This document shows positions 18,412 to 28,281 of a stretch of 64,000 nt of DNA, piece by piece. The DNA is from Pseudomonas sp. CBZ-4 (lineage in GTDB: Bacteria > Pseudomonadota > Gammaproteobacteria > Pseudomonadales > Pseudomonadaceae). The translations under genes were made by a program, and so were the position numbers. Every line of letters starts with the position of its first letter. Position 1 is the stretch's first letter. Under the pieces are notes generated by a model that saw nothing but the letters and a program-made list of their open reading frames with translations, was not told the origin of the DNA and made no database searches. The stretch is from positions 1 to 64,000 of the forward strand of contig NZ_ANNV01000101.1 in assembly GCF_000346755.1 (NCBI RefSeq), in the 5' to 3' direction.

Positions 18412-19358
18412 CCCTGTCCCTGGAAGCCGCCGAGCAGGCGATGCATTGGCAACTGGAATTGCAGGCGCCCGACGTCAGCGCACAGACCCGCGCCGAGTGC
18501 CAGCGCTGGCGCGAACAAGACCCGGCTCATGAGTTGGCCTGGCAGCATTCCCAGCGGTTTCTCCAGCGCATGCAAGACGTGCGCGCGCCGGCGCATCAGG
18601 CCCTGGTCAGCGCGGCATTGCTGCCGACATTGTCCCGTCGCCAGGTGGTCAAGCACCTCGCCATGCTGCTGGCGGCGGGCACCACTGCATGGAGCCTCAA
18701 GGACAGCGAACTGCTGCAACACTGGACCAGCGACTACAGCACCACCGTCGGCGAACGCTGGCGCATCGACCTGGCGGACAACACCCAGGTGCAACTCAAC
18801 ACCGACAGCGCCATCGACGTGAAATACACCCCCGAGCGACGGCAGATCCACCTGCTGCGCGGCGAAATCCTGGTGGACCCCAACCCCGCCGACACTCGCC
18901 CGCTGTGGGTGCAGACCGCCGAAGGCCTGACCCGCGCGGTCAGTGGCCGATTCAGCCTGCGCCAGCGTGACGGCTTCACCCAACTGGGCGCCGACCAGGG
19001 TGCGTTGTCGGTGCAAACCCCGTCACGCAGCCTGGTTCTGCAACCTGGCGAACTGATCAGCTTCGATGCCCACACCGTGCTCGCCCGCCGCCCACAACGG
19101 GACGGCGAACTGGCCTGGCGCGGCGGCATGATCGTCGCCCAGGGCATGCGCCTGGAGGACTTCCTCGCAGAATTGAGCCGTTACCGGCGCGGGCGCCTGG
19201 CCTGTGATCCGGCGGTGCGCGGCGTGCGGGTGTCGGGCACCTATCCGCTGGCCGATACCGACCGCATCCTCGCCGCCCTGGCGCAGACCCTGCAATTGGA
19301 GGTGCAGCATTTCACGCGCTTCTGGGTCACCCTCAAGCCGCGCCAGCACCTCGTGTGA
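18408..19358 (+). CDS. FecR-type anti-sigma regulator (unit 3)
   Basis: A 316-residue inner-membrane regulator. The N-terminal domain carries tryptophans at MHWQLEL, QRWREQ and LAWQHSQ. The twin-arginine segment LSRRQVVKHLAMLLAAG (R77-R78) leads into the single membrane span. The FecR core starts TVGERWRIDLADNTQVQLN, and the C-terminal domain contains VRVSGTYPLADTDRILAAL. It starts by a 4-base overlap with the sigma gene. It senses ligand occupancy of the downstream receptor through that receptor's STN domain. Confidence 0.86.
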   Translation: MTLSLEAAEQAMHWQLELQAPDVSAQTRAECQRWREQDPAHELAWQHSQRFLQRMQDVRAPAHQALVSAALLPTLSRRQVVKHLAMLLAAGTTAWSLKDSELLQHWTSDYSTTVGERWRIDLADNTQVQLNTDSAIDVKYTPERRQIHLLRGEILVDPNPADTRPLWVQTAEGLTRAVSGRFSLRQRDGFTQLGADQGALSVQTPSRSLVLQPGELISFDAHTVLARRPQRDGELAWRGGMIVAQGMRLEDFLAELSRYRRGRLACDPAVRGVRVSGTYPLADTDRILAALAQTLQLEVQHFTRFWVTLKPRQHLV

Positions 19359-19440
19359 ATTTATTTCGCAGCAAGGTGAGCCGTTTGCCGATCTCACGAG
19401 ACTTGTATTCCCAGACACTACCTTCACTGGGGAAACCGGC

Positions 19441-21849
19441 ATGCAGCCACGCACAACGTTGAAAACTTCACTGGCCCTTGCAGTCATGCAAGGCATCGCC
19501 ACGCTCACGGTCGCCACGCCGTTGTTGCTGGCGTCGGCCTGGGTGCAGGCCGCACCGCAGATCGACTTCGACATCCCGGCCGGTTCGCTCGCCGGCGCAC
19601 TCAACCGGTTCGGCCAGGCCAGCCAGATCCTGCTGTCCTACCCGGCGGCGCTCACCGACGGCAAGACCAGCCCCGGCCTGCATGGGCGCCATGACCTGGA
19701 CAGCGGCCTGGCGATCCTGCTCAGCAGCAGCGACCTGCAAGCCGTGCGTGGCAGCGACAACCACTACTCGCTGGAGCCGCGCCCGGCGGGCGGCGCCTTG
19801 CAACTGAGCACCGTGTCCATCTCCGGCAAGGCGCCGGGTTCGACCACCGAGGGCACCGGTTCCTACACCACGCAGTCATCCAGCAGCTCGACGCGCCTGA
19901 ACCTGACCCCACGGGAAACCCCGCAATCCCTCACCGTGATGACGCGCCAGCGCCTCGACGACCAGCGTCTGATCAACCTCAGCGACACCCTCGACGCCAC
20001 CCCCGGCATCATCGTGCTGCGCGATGGCAAGGGTTCGGAAAGCGATGGTTATTTCTCCCGTGGCTTCCAGATCCAGAACTTCGAGATCGACGGCGTGCCC
20101 ACCGCCACGCGCATGGACAACTACACCCAAAGCATGGCCATGTACGACCGCGTCGAGATCGTGCGCGGCGCTACCGGCCTGATCAGCGGCATGGGCAACC
20201 CGGCGGCCACGATCAACCTGATCCGCAAGCGCCCGACCGCCGAGGCCCGTGCCAGCGTGACCGCCGAGGCGGGCAACTGGGACCGTTACGGCACCGGCCT
20301 CGACGTGTCCGGGCCATTGACCGAGAGCGGCAACGTACGCGGGCGCCTGGTGGCGGACTACAAGACCGAACGTTCCTGGATCGACCGCTACAAGCAGGAA
20401 AGCCAACTGCTCTACGGCATCACCGAGTTCGACCTGACCGAAGATACCCTGCTGACAATGGGCTTCAGCTACCTGCGCACCGACGTCGACGCACCGGCCC
20501 GTTCCGGTTTGCCCACGCGCTTCACCGACGGCGCGCGCAGCAACCTCAGCCGTTCGCTGAACACCGCGCCGGCGTGGTCCTACAACGACCATGAACAGAC
20601 CAGCTTCTTCACCGCCATCGAACAGAAATTCGACAGCGGCTGGAGCGCCAAGGCCGAATTCACCCACACCGAAAACCAGTTCGACGAAATCTTCAACTAC
20701 GTCAACGGCAGCCTCAACCGCGACGGCAGCGGCACCACCCAACTGCCGGTGCGCTTCTCCGGCACGCCGCGCCAGGACAACCTCGACCTGTACGCCACCG
20801 GCCCGTTCAACCTGCTCGGTCGCGAGCACGAGCTGATCGCCGGCGTGACCCTGTCCAAATACCGCGAGAGCGTGCCGAGCTACGGTGGCTGGAACTACGC
20901 TTATTCCGGCTCGCCGGCGGGCGCCATCGACAACCTGTTCAACTGGGACGGCAATTCGGCAAAACCGGCGTTCGACGTCACCGGCAAATCCTCGGTGGAT
21001 GAAAGCCAGTACGCCGCCTACCTCAGCACCCGCCTGCGGGTCACCGACGACCTCAGCGTTATCCTCGGCAGCCGGGTGATCGACTGGAAACGTGACACCG
21101 TCACCAGCCCTTACGGCGGCACCGAGACCCGCACCGACGAATCCGAAACCGGCGTCTACATCCCCTACGCCGGGGTGGTGTACGACCTCACCGACAATTG
21201 GTCGGCCTACGCCAGCTACACCAAGATCTTCAACCCCCAGGCCATGGGCGTGCATGACATCAACAACAAGGCCCTGCCGCCGATGGAAGGCAAGGGCTAC
21301 GAAGTGGGGCTCAAGGGCAGCTTCTTCGACGAGAAACTCAACACCAGCCTGGCGCTGTTCAAGCTGGAACAGGACAACCTGGCGATCTGGATCGACACCC
21401 CGGGCGGCGACACCTACCGCAACGAGAAGGGCACCACCACCGAAGGCGTCGAGCTGGAACTCAACGGTGAATTGGCCGAAGGCTGGCAAGCTTCCGCAGG
21501 CTACGCCTACGCCGTCAGCACCGATGCCGACGACAACCGCATCGTCACCACCTTGCCGCGCCAGAGCCTGAAGACCTTCACCACCTACCGCCTGCCCGGC
21601 GCGCTGGACAAGTTCACCGTGGGTGGCGGGGTGAACTGGCAGAGCAAGGTCGGCGAGGACCTGCACACCTTCAGCCAGGGCAGCTATGCGGTGACCAACC
21701 TGCTGGTGCGGTATGACGTGACGCCCAAGCTGAGTGCCTCGGTGAACCTCAACAACCTGTTCGATCGCGAGTACCTCAGCTACGCCGGCAACCACGGCAT
21801 GTATGGCGCGCCGCGCAACTTGATGACAGGCATCAAATACGATTTCTGA
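19441..21849 (+). CDS. TonB-dependent siderophore receptor with signalling domain (unit 3)
   Basis: An 802-residue outer-membrane transporter. It has a long signal peptide ending near WVQAAPQ, an STN domain (about 42-115, IDFDIPAGSLAGALNRFG), a plug (TPRETPQSLTVMTRQRLDDQ; YDRVEIVRGATGLISGMGNP) and a barrel ending MTGIKYDF. It is close in style to the receptors at 4229 and 37844 (GSYTT linker, DGYFSRGFQIQNF), suggesting paralogues for different ferric siderophores, perhaps pyoverdine-type. The substrate is not assignable. The 82-bp gap after fecR should hold the sigma-dependent promoter. Confidence 0.87.
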   Translation: MQPRTTLKTSLALAVMQGIATLTVATPLLLASAWVQAAPQIDFDIPAGSLAGALNRFGQASQILLSYPAALTDGKTSPGLHGRHDLDSGLAILLSSSDLQAVRGSDNHYSLEPRPAGGALQLSTVSISGKAPGSTTEGTGSYTTQSSSSSTRLNLTPRETPQSLTVMTRQRLDDQRLINLSDTLDATPGIIVLRDGKGSESDGYFSRGFQIQNFEIDGVPTATRMDNYTQSMAMYDRVEIVRGATGLISGMGNPAATINLIRKRPTAEARASVTAEAGNWDRYGTGLDVSGPLTESGNVRGRLVADYKTERSWIDRYKQESQLLYGITEFDLTEDTLLTMGFSYLRTDVDAPARSGLPTRFTDGARSNLSRSLNTAPAWSYNDHEQTSFFTAIEQKFDSGWSAKAEFTHTENQFDEIFNYVNGSLNRDGSGTTQLPVRFSGTPRQDNLDLYATGPFNLLGREHELIAGVTLSKYRESVPSYGGWNYAYSGSPAGAIDNLFNWDGNSAKPAFDVTGKSSVDESQYAAYLSTRLRVTDDLSVILGSRVIDWKRDTVTSPYGGTETRTDESETGVYIPYAGVVYDLTDNWSAYASYTKIFNPQAMGVHDINNKALPPMEGKGYEVGLKGSFFDEKLNTSLALFKLEQDNLAIWIDTPGGDTYRNEKGTTTEGVELELNGELAEGWQASAGYAYAVSTDADDNRIVTTLPRQSLKTFTTYRLPGALDKFTVGGGVNWQSKVGEDLHTFSQGSYAVTNLLVRYDVTPKLSASVNLNNLFDREYLSYAGNHGMYGAPRNLMTGIKYDF

Positions 21850-21882
21850 TCTGAGCGCCTAACCCCAAGTCAGAGTGAGCTT

Positions 21883-22048
21883 ATGTGGGAGCAGGCAAGC
21901 CAGCTCCCACATCTGGATTTGCGCCAGACTGAGAATCTGGCCACACCGCCACCCTCCTGTGGGAGCTGGCTTGCCTGCGATAGCGGTGTATCAGTCAGCC
22001 TTTTACTAACTGACACATCGCCATCGCGGGCAAGCCCGCTCCCACATT
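21883..22048. repeat. Cluster of three REP-like palindromes
   Basis: Three hairpin repeats of the TGTGGGAGC...GCTCCCACA kind occur at 21883-21912, 21957-21988 and 22016-22048 in alternating orientation. They fill the gap between the convergent receptor and pslL genes and are related to the copy at 42704. They may terminate transcription from both sides. Confidence 0.8.
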
Positions 22049-22053
22049 TGGGT

Positions 22054-23109
22054 TCAGTTGCGTGCTGGAGTCGGGGTCTCCGTTTTCTTGCGCACCGGAA
22101 ACGGAAAGTAGAAAAACCGCAAGAACGCCACCCGCTTGATCACTTCCCCAATCAGCAACGGCGCCACCACCGCCACCACCAAGCCAACGCACGCTGCCAT
22201 TAACGGGGGCAGCCCCAGGCGCGCCATCAGGTCGAAGGTCTTGTGCTGGATCTCGCCATGGAAGATCAACAGGATCAACGTGGACTGGCCAATGTAGGTC
22301 ATCGCCCGCGTCAGCAGCGCCGAGACCATCAGCACCCGCGCCAAGGCCCAGCACAGGTACACGCCAATCACCGCCAGCAGGCTGGTCCACAACCAGTGGT
22401 CATAGCGCCGTTGCGCCAGGTCCATGGTGTCGCCCCGCCAGAGAAACACCGCCGCAAACAGCGCCGCCGAGATCACCAGCGTCAGGAGTGAACCCTCATG
22501 CCGGCGCAGCCAGTCCCGCAGCAGGTAGCCGAGGATGAAAAACGCGCTGCTGATCAGCGTGACGTCCAGGCTGAAGGGCAAACCGGGCAGGACCCAGGTG
22601 CGTTCGCCGACGGTCACCGGCAGTTGCCAGAACCACGGCAGGATCCAGGTGCCCACCACCAGAATCAGTCCGGTCAGCCCACAACTCAGCGCCAGCGGCA
22701 GGCGTTGGATCAGGCGCAGCACGCACCAGCTGAACAGGATCGCCACCCAGAAATGCGGCAAAAACCACAGCGCCTGCCACGGGATGGTGTCCACCGAGGC
22801 ATACAGCACGCCGCCGATATCCGGCAGCAGCGGTTGCCCGCGCAGCACATCGCGCACGATCACGTAGACCAGCATGGTGAAGAAAAACGGCTTGAGCAGG
22901 CCGTCGGCCTTGCGCACGGCCATCTCGCCAAAGGGCTGTTCCGGCTTGAACAGCACGCCCGACAAAAAGAAGAACAACGGCAGGATGAACGACGCGAGGA
23001 TCGGGTACATCAGGTCCAGGGACGTGGCCACAAACCAGCTGTGGGCATACACGATCACCAGGATGCCGATGCCTTTGGCGATATCCATTTGAATCCAGCG
23101 ATGTTTCAC
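22054..23109 (-). CDS. pslL: PslL-like membrane acyltransferase
   Basis: A 351-residue integral membrane protein of the acyltransferase-3 family, which O-acylates exopolysaccharides or lipids. It opens QMDIAKGIGILVIVYAHSWF, the conserved family start with the active-site histidine, and has about ten hydrophobic segments. It is the last gene of the psl-type operon, matching pslL by position and family; its role is probably decoration of the polysaccharide. The GTG at 23109 follows AGGAGG with good spacing; the frame upstream to 23211 overlaps pslK. In P. aeruginosa the operon continues with pslMNO, which are absent here. Confidence 0.82.
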   Translation of the reverse strand: MKHRWIQMDIAKGIGILVIVYAHSWFVATSLDLMYPILASFILPLFFFLSGVLFKPEQPFGEMAVRKADGLLKPFFFTMLVYVIVRDVLRGQPLLPDIGGVLYASVDTIPWQALWFLPHFWVAILFSWCVLRLIQRLPLALSCGLTGLILVVGTWILPWFWQLPVTVGERTWVLPGLPFSLDVTLISSAFFILGYLLRDWLRRHEGSLLTLVISAALFAAVFLWRGDTMDLAQRRYDHWLWTSLLAVIGVYLCWALARVLMVSALLTRAMTYIGQSTLILLIFHGEIQHKTFDLMARLGLPPLMAACVGLVVAVVAPLLIGEVIKRVAFLRFFYFPFPVRKKTETPTPARN

Positions 23110-23123
23110 TCGACCTTCCTCCT

Positions 23124-24533
23124 TTATGCCTTGCGCCATGGTTTGAGCCACAGCCCCATGCCCAGCAACACCACGGCGCCGGCCAGGGTGCTCAGCCCCA
23201 GTTGCAGCCACACGCCGTCAATCCGAAACAGCAGCAACGCCGCCAGGCCCAGCAACAGTGTGCTCAGCAGCCATTGCCGCGCCCAGGGCAGGGCGGCGAG
23301 CAAGGACTGGCGCTGCATCAGCAGCAGCGCGGTGCACAGCACCCCGGCCAGCGCGGCCAGCGGAATGCCCGCCAGGCCGAAGATAAACGGCAGCGCGCCA
23401 AGCAACAGCACGTTGACCAGGCTGCCGAGCAATTCGCAGCGCAACGGCTGGCGCGTGTCGCCAGCGGCGTAGGCGTAGCGCGCGAGCAACGCGTTCCAGG
23501 CGCCGAACACCAGCGGCACGGCGAACCACGCCAGCAGCAGCGGCAGCGGCGAATCCGCCGACTGCCTGGGCAGCAGCAACGCCACCAGGCTCGGGGCCGC
23601 CGCCACCAGGCCGACACCGGCGGGCAGGGTCAGCACGCTGGCGGTTTCCAGGCCGCGCTTGAGCAGGGCCAGGCGCTCGTCGCCCTGGCGCCGGCTCATC
23701 ATGCCCAGCAGCACCTGGTTAAGGCTCATCAGCGCAATCAGCGGCAGGTTCATCAGCTTGCGCGCGAGGTTGACCCACGTCACCGCGCCTTCCCCCAGCA
23801 GCGACGCCACCAGCCGCTCGATCAGCGCCAAGCCCTGGCTGGCGCCGTTGCTCAACAGCAGCGGACCGATGCGTTGGCCCAGTTCGCGCAGTGGCGCCAG
23901 CGACAGTTGCCAGCGCCATGGCCGCCAACCCTGGCGCCAGGCCGACGGCAGCAGCGCCAGCGGCATCAACAGGCTGCCGGCGAGGCAGGCCAGGGCCAGC
24001 GTGTGCGGTTGCGTGGCGGTGCCGGCGAGGGCGAGGTAGGTCACCGGCGGCAGGTTGAACAGCAACGAGCCCAACCCCGCCAGCACAAACCGCTCGCTGG
24101 CCTGCAACGGAATACTGAACAGCGCATGCAGCATCAGGCCCGGCACGCACCACGCGACGATCTGCAGATTGCTGCCCGCCAACGCCGTGGCACTCGCCGC
24201 CAAACCGGGGCCGAGCAGTTGCACCAGCCACGGCGCCAGCAGCGTCAGCAACAGGCTGGTCACCAGCGCGATCAGCAGCAGCGCGGGAAACAACACCGCC
24301 AGCCAACTCAGGCGCTCGCCGTCCTGGCGTTGCAGGTACAGCGGCAGCGCGGCGGCGCTGAGCACGCCGCCGGCCAGGGACATGCGCAAGGCTTCGGGCA
24401 AAAACAGCGCGATCAGGAACGCATCACTGCGCTCACCCGCGCCCCACGCCGCCACCAGCAACCATTCGCGCGCAAAGCCCAGGCACAAGCCAAGCAAGGT
24501 CGCCACGGTGAGCCAGACGGCAGAGCCGAGCAT
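23124..24533 (-). CDS. pslK: PslK-like flippase (MurJ/MviN superfamily)
   Basis: A 469-residue polytopic membrane protein with about 12-14 hydrophobic helices. Family signatures include the N-terminal TLLGLCLGFAREWLLVAAWG and GERSDAFLIALFLPEALRMS. It probably flips the lipid-linked Psl repeat unit across the inner membrane, like other MOP-superfamily exporters. Its ATG overlaps the pslJ stop by one base. Gene order (after the Wzy-like protein, before the acyltransferase) matches pslK. Confidence 0.84.
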   Translation of the reverse strand: MLGSAVWLTVATLLGLCLGFAREWLLVAAWGAGERSDAFLIALFLPEALRMSLAGGVLSAAALPLYLQRQDGERLSWLAVLFPALLLIALVTSLLLTLLAPWLVQLLGPGLAASATALAGSNLQIVAWCVPGLMLHALFSIPLQASERFVLAGLGSLLFNLPPVTYLALAGTATQPHTLALACLAGSLLMPLALLPSAWRQGWRPWRWQLSLAPLRELGQRIGPLLLSNGASQGLALIERLVASLLGEGAVTWVNLARKLMNLPLIALMSLNQVLLGMMSRRQGDERLALLKRGLETASVLTLPAGVGLVAAAPSLVALLLPRQSADSPLPLLLAWFAVPLVFGAWNALLARYAYAAGDTRQPLRCELLGSLVNVLLLGALPFIFGLAGIPLAALAGVLCTALLLMQRQSLLAALPWARQWLLSTLLLGLAALLLFRIDGVWLQLGLSTLAGAVVLLGMGLWLKPWRKA

Positions 24534-25966
24534 CAGGGGTGCACGCCATCAAGCAGCGGCCCGGGCGCCGCGACACGTTTGACCTGCGGCAACCGCGCCG
24601 GAAACAACCGCCGCGCCTCCAGCACATTGATCCCCACCATCAGCCAGAACAGCGCCACCATCACCACCGCAAAGCTGAAGTAGTGGTCAAACAAGCCACT
24701 GACCAACGCCGCCAGAATGCCCGCCGTGGTCCCCAGCCACAGGGCGTTGTCCTTGGTCAGGCGGATCGGGCCTTTTTCCGGCCGCGCCTCACGCCACCAG
24801 CGCACGGTCACCGCGACAAACAGCAGCATGCCGAGAATGCCGATCTTGTAGATGTAGTTCAGCCACAGGTTGGAGATCCCCAGCAAGTGCGTGCCCGGCA
24901 CCGGTGGATCGACCTTGAAGCCAATGCCCAGCGGATACGCCGCCACGGCCTGCGGGAACATGCGGTACTCGTCGAAACGCACTTCGGTACTGGCGTTGCT
25001 CGACGAAAAGATTGTCGCCAACCGGTCCTGCAACGGCGGATACGCGAGCACCAGCGCCACGGTCAGCGCCGCGCCGATCATCAGCAAGCGCCCGGTGTAC
25101 GGCACGCGGCGCGTGGCCATCCACAGCAGCACCAGCGCCAGGCTGACCATCGCGCCACGGCTACTGGCCAACAGCAGCGCCGCCGCGCCCAGGCACGCCA
25201 CGCCGAGGCCGAGGCCGCGCTTCCAGCCTTGTTCGGTCATGCCGTAGCAGAACGCCAACGGCAGCAGCAGCGCCATGATCCCGCCGATGGCATTCGGGTG
25301 GGTCCAGGGTGAGCCCATGCGCGAGGACATGGCTTCCAGGCCGAACTTGAGCGTGTCGAAGTTGGCGTAGTTGAACAGCCCCAGGATCGGCGCAATCCCG
25401 GCCCCCGAGCGGGTGCGCACAAACACCGCGATCGACAGCACCAGCATCGCCAGAGTGCCCAGCAGCAGGGCGATCACCAGGGCTTCGCGGTGCTTGCGTT
25501 CCACCAGCAACTTGGCGGCGAGGAACACCCCCGACAGGTTCAGCAACCAGCGCAGCCAGTTGGCCAGGCCGCTGCTGTCGGCGTGGGTGATGACCTGGCC
25601 GACGACAAACGGGAACACGCTGAATAGCATCAGCCACATCAGCATCTGGTCAGTGGGGCGTTGCGTGAAGCGTGGCGATTCGGGCACGCGCGACAAAAAC
25701 CGCTGCCACACCACGGCGCCCCAGGTCAGCGCGAGGATCGCTTCGCTGACGGTGGTGCGGATGCCCAGGTTCACCGTGGAGTACGGCATGAACGTCGCCA
25801 CCAGGGCAAACAGCAGCAGGCCCCACAGCGGAAAGCGCAGGATGGTCAGAGCGCCCGCGAGGCCAATCACGGCGACAAACGCCTTGGCCGGTGACAGCAA
25901 CAAGGCCAGCGCACCGAACAGCACGCCGAAGAGGATGGGGACGAGGCTTGCCAGGTTTAGTCTCAC
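24533..25966 (-). CDS. pslJ: PslJ-like polysaccharide polymerase (Wzy/O-antigen ligase family)
   Basis: A 477-residue multipass membrane protein with 10-12 hydrophobic segments and a large periplasmic loop (about 330-380), typical of Wzy/WaaL proteins. The stretch GSPWTHPNAIGGIMALLLP fits the O-antigen ligase family. It probably polymerises lipid-linked repeat units in the periplasm. It overlaps pslI by four bases (ATGA). Assignment rests on family and operon position. Confidence 0.83.
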   Translation of the reverse strand: MRLNLASLVPILFGVLFGALALLLSPAKAFVAVIGLAGALTILRFPLWGLLLFALVATFMPYSTVNLGIRTTVSEAILALTWGAVVWQRFLSRVPESPRFTQRPTDQMLMWLMLFSVFPFVVGQVITHADSSGLANWLRWLLNLSGVFLAAKLLVERKHREALVIALLLGTLAMLVLSIAVFVRTRSGAGIAPILGLFNYANFDTLKFGLEAMSSRMGSPWTHPNAIGGIMALLLPLAFCYGMTEQGWKRGLGLGVACLGAAALLLASSRGAMVSLALVLLWMATRRVPYTGRLLMIGAALTVALVLAYPPLQDRLATIFSSSNASTEVRFDEYRMFPQAVAAYPLGIGFKVDPPVPGTHLLGISNLWLNYIYKIGILGMLLFVAVTVRWWREARPEKGPIRLTKDNALWLGTTAGILAALVSGLFDHYFSFAVVMVALFWLMVGINVLEARRLFPARLPQVKRVAAPGPLLDGVHP

Positions 25967-27066
25967 TTGAGCTCCTCGATCAGGTCGGCCAGGCGGCGGC
26001 GATAGGCGCCAGGGTTGTAGCGTTCAGCCCACAGGCGGCGTTGCTCCGGCGAATCTTCGACGGGGCGTTGCGCCAGGTCCAGCATCAACTGCACCAGCGC
26101 CGGGCCATCGGTGGGCGAAAAGCGCGGTGCGGTCGGCGGGGTGATTTCATCCAGCGAGGTGCCGCTGGCCACCGCCACCGGCGTGCCGACGCTCAGGGCC
26201 TCGATCACCGGCAGGCCGAAACCTTCGGCGTACGAGGGTTGCCACAGGCGCGAGGCCTGGCGGTACAGCGCGTGCAGTTCGGCATCCGACACACCGCTCA
26301 AGGCGCGAATCCCCGGCAGCCTGCGCTGGGCTTCGGGCAGATGGTCGAGGCTGCCCACCAGCACCAGCTCCGGTACCTCGGCGGATTGGCGCCGCGCCTG
26401 CTGCCAGGCGTCCACCAGGAACGGCACGTTCTTGCGCAACTCGCGGGTGCCCACCAGCAGCCAATAGCCCTCGGGCAGTTGGCGCGTACTGAGGTCGGCG
26501 GGCAGCCCGGCAAAGCCATCGACCTGATTGGGCAGCACGCGGATCTTGTCCTTGGCGCCGGGAAACAGCCGCGCGGTTTCATCGGCGCTGTACTGCGACG
26601 GCGTCCACACGCGGTCGGCGCTGCGCACCGCATAGGCAATCGACAGACGATCACTGGTCTTGTAGACCAGCGCCTTCAGGCGGTTGGCGTGGTAGTTGTC
26701 CAAGGTGATCTGGAACAGGTCATGCAACAGCACCACGCTGCGCAAACCCTTGGGTTTGGGCGGCAGCGGCAGGCCCATGTTGAACGTGCTGATGTACAGG
26801 TCAATGTGCTGCTCGCGCAGCGCACGGGGCAGAAAACCGGCCTCGAAACGCAGGCGATTCTGCGGTTGGTGCATCGCGGTCTTGGCACAGCCCCAGCTTG
26901 GGCAATGCGCCTGCAAACGGGTTTCATCGCCCAGGGGCGCCACGGTGAAACGCTCCAGCTCAATGTCCGGCAACGTGCGCAGGGCGCTTTCCAGGGCGTA
27001 CACCTGGCGGCTGATCCCCGATTGCGGCGAGGTGCCGACGGTGCGGTAATCCAGGCCTACACGCAT
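25963..27066 (-). CDS. pslI: PslI-like glycosyltransferase (GT4)
   Basis: A 367-residue cytoplasmic GT-B glycosyltransferase. The N-terminus MRVGLDYRTVGTSPQSGISR has the glycine-rich acceptor loop. The C-terminal Rossmann domain contains LLVGTRELRKNVPFLVDAW and the nucleotide-sugar motif EGFGLPVIEAL (EX7E). It is expected to add one sugar of the Psl repeat unit. It overlaps pslH by ten bases and pslJ by four. Confidence 0.85.
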   Translation of the reverse strand: MRVGLDYRTVGTSPQSGISRQVYALESALRTLPDIELERFTVAPLGDETRLQAHCPSWGCAKTAMHQPQNRLRFEAGFLPRALREQHIDLYISTFNMGLPLPPKPKGLRSVVLLHDLFQITLDNYHANRLKALVYKTSDRLSIAYAVRSADRVWTPSQYSADETARLFPGAKDKIRVLPNQVDGFAGLPADLSTRQLPEGYWLLVGTRELRKNVPFLVDAWQQARRQSAEVPELVLVGSLDHLPEAQRRLPGIRALSGVSDAELHALYRQASRLWQPSYAEGFGLPVIEALSVGTPVAVASGTSLDEITPPTAPRFSPTDGPALVQLMLDLAQRPVEDSPEQRRLWAERYNPGAYRRRLADLIEELK

Positions 27067-28274
27067 GCGGGCTCCTTGTGTTTGAGCGGCGCGAGGCTGG
27101 CGTACACCTGCTCCAACTGGCTGGCGGCGACGCTCCAGTCATGGGCGCGGCGCACATACGCGCGGCCGGCTTCGCCCATGGGCGCGGCGGCTTCGGGAAA
27201 TTGCAGCAGGCGCACCACGGCATCGGCCAGGGCGCTGGCGGTCTGGCCGCCGAGGTAGTCCAGGCCGGCCACCAGGTCCAGGCCCGACACGCCTTGCGCG
27301 GTGCTGGCCAGCGGCAGGCCGGCGGCCAGGGCTTCGAGGACCTTGAGCTTGGAGCCGCCGCCATGGCGCAACGGGGCGAGGAACACCGCACTGCTCGATT
27401 GCAGTGCCAGCAGATCGGGCACAAAGCCCTGCCATTCGATGCGCGGGTCCGGCCAGCGCGTGCGCCAACTGGCGGGCATGCCGAAGCCGCACACACTCAT
27501 GCGCGCATCGGGGCAGCGCGCCCAGACCTTGGGCAGGATTTCATCCAGGGCCCACTCGATGGCGTCCACATTCGGCGCGTATTCGTAGTTGCCGAGGAAC
27601 AGCACGCGACGGCTGGCCGGGTCGGGACGGGCCTTGGCGAAGTGATCGCAATCCACGCCGTTGACCACCACCGGTACCCGTTTGCCGGCGATTTTCTCCA
27701 GCACCTCGGCGTCGCTTTCGGTCACCGCCACCACCTGCGTGGCCTGGCGCATCACGCGACGTTCCCAGCGCGCATAGCGCCATTGATCGTAGCGAATGAA
27801 CGGCAGCGCCCAGCGCGGCAAACGGTCATAGGTGGCGGCGCCGAGGGCCGACTCGACGTTGTGCTCGGTCAGCACGAACGGCTGGGCGTTACGCGCCAGC
27901 GCATCTTCGTAAGGCTGGAAGGTGTAGCTGTGCTCGATCTGCACCACGTCCCATTGTACACCCAACAGCCACTCGAACGTGTCCTGCAGTTCCCCCGACA
28001 GGCCATTCACGCTGGCCAGCAGCGGGTACGGTGCGAACAGCCCGGCCAGCAACGTTGTGACGCTGCGCAGCGGGCGGCGCGGCAGCACGATCAATTGTTC
28101 GAGAAACGCTTCCAGCACCTGGCGGTCGGCCGGCGTTACCGGGTGCTTGTCATGCAGCAGCAAGGTGATCTGATGCCCGCGCGCCGCGAGGCTGCGCAGC
28201 AGGTGAAACTGGCGCGTCTTGCCGCCGCTGGTGGCGGGCCAGGGTGAGTAGGGCAGGATCCATAAAATGCGCAT
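27057..28274 (-). CDS. pslH: PslH-like glycosyltransferase (GT4)
   Basis: A 405-residue GT-B glycosyltransferase. The start MRILWILPYSPWPATSGGKT holds the acceptor-side glycine loop. LTEHNVESALG is typical of this subgroup. The C-terminal half has RVLFLGNYEYAPNVDAIEWA, then the donor-binding segment APLRHGGGSKLKVLEALAAG. It adds a sugar to the lipid-linked repeat. It lies between pslG and pslI with a 7-base gap upstream. Confidence 0.85.
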   Translation of the reverse strand: MRILWILPYSPWPATSGGKTRQFHLLRSLAARGHQITLLLHDKHPVTPADRQVLEAFLEQLIVLPRRPLRSVTTLLAGLFAPYPLLASVNGLSGELQDTFEWLLGVQWDVVQIEHSYTFQPYEDALARNAQPFVLTEHNVESALGAATYDRLPRWALPFIRYDQWRYARWERRVMRQATQVVAVTESDAEVLEKIAGKRVPVVVNGVDCDHFAKARPDPASRRVLFLGNYEYAPNVDAIEWALDEILPKVWARCPDARMSVCGFGMPASWRTRWPDPRIEWQGFVPDLLALQSSSAVFLAPLRHGGGSKLKVLEALAAGLPLASTAQGVSGLDLVAGLDYLGGQTASALADAVVRLLQFPEAAAPMGEAGRAYVRRAHDWSVAASQLEQVYASLAPLKHKEPACV

Positions 28275-28281
28275 GGCCGCG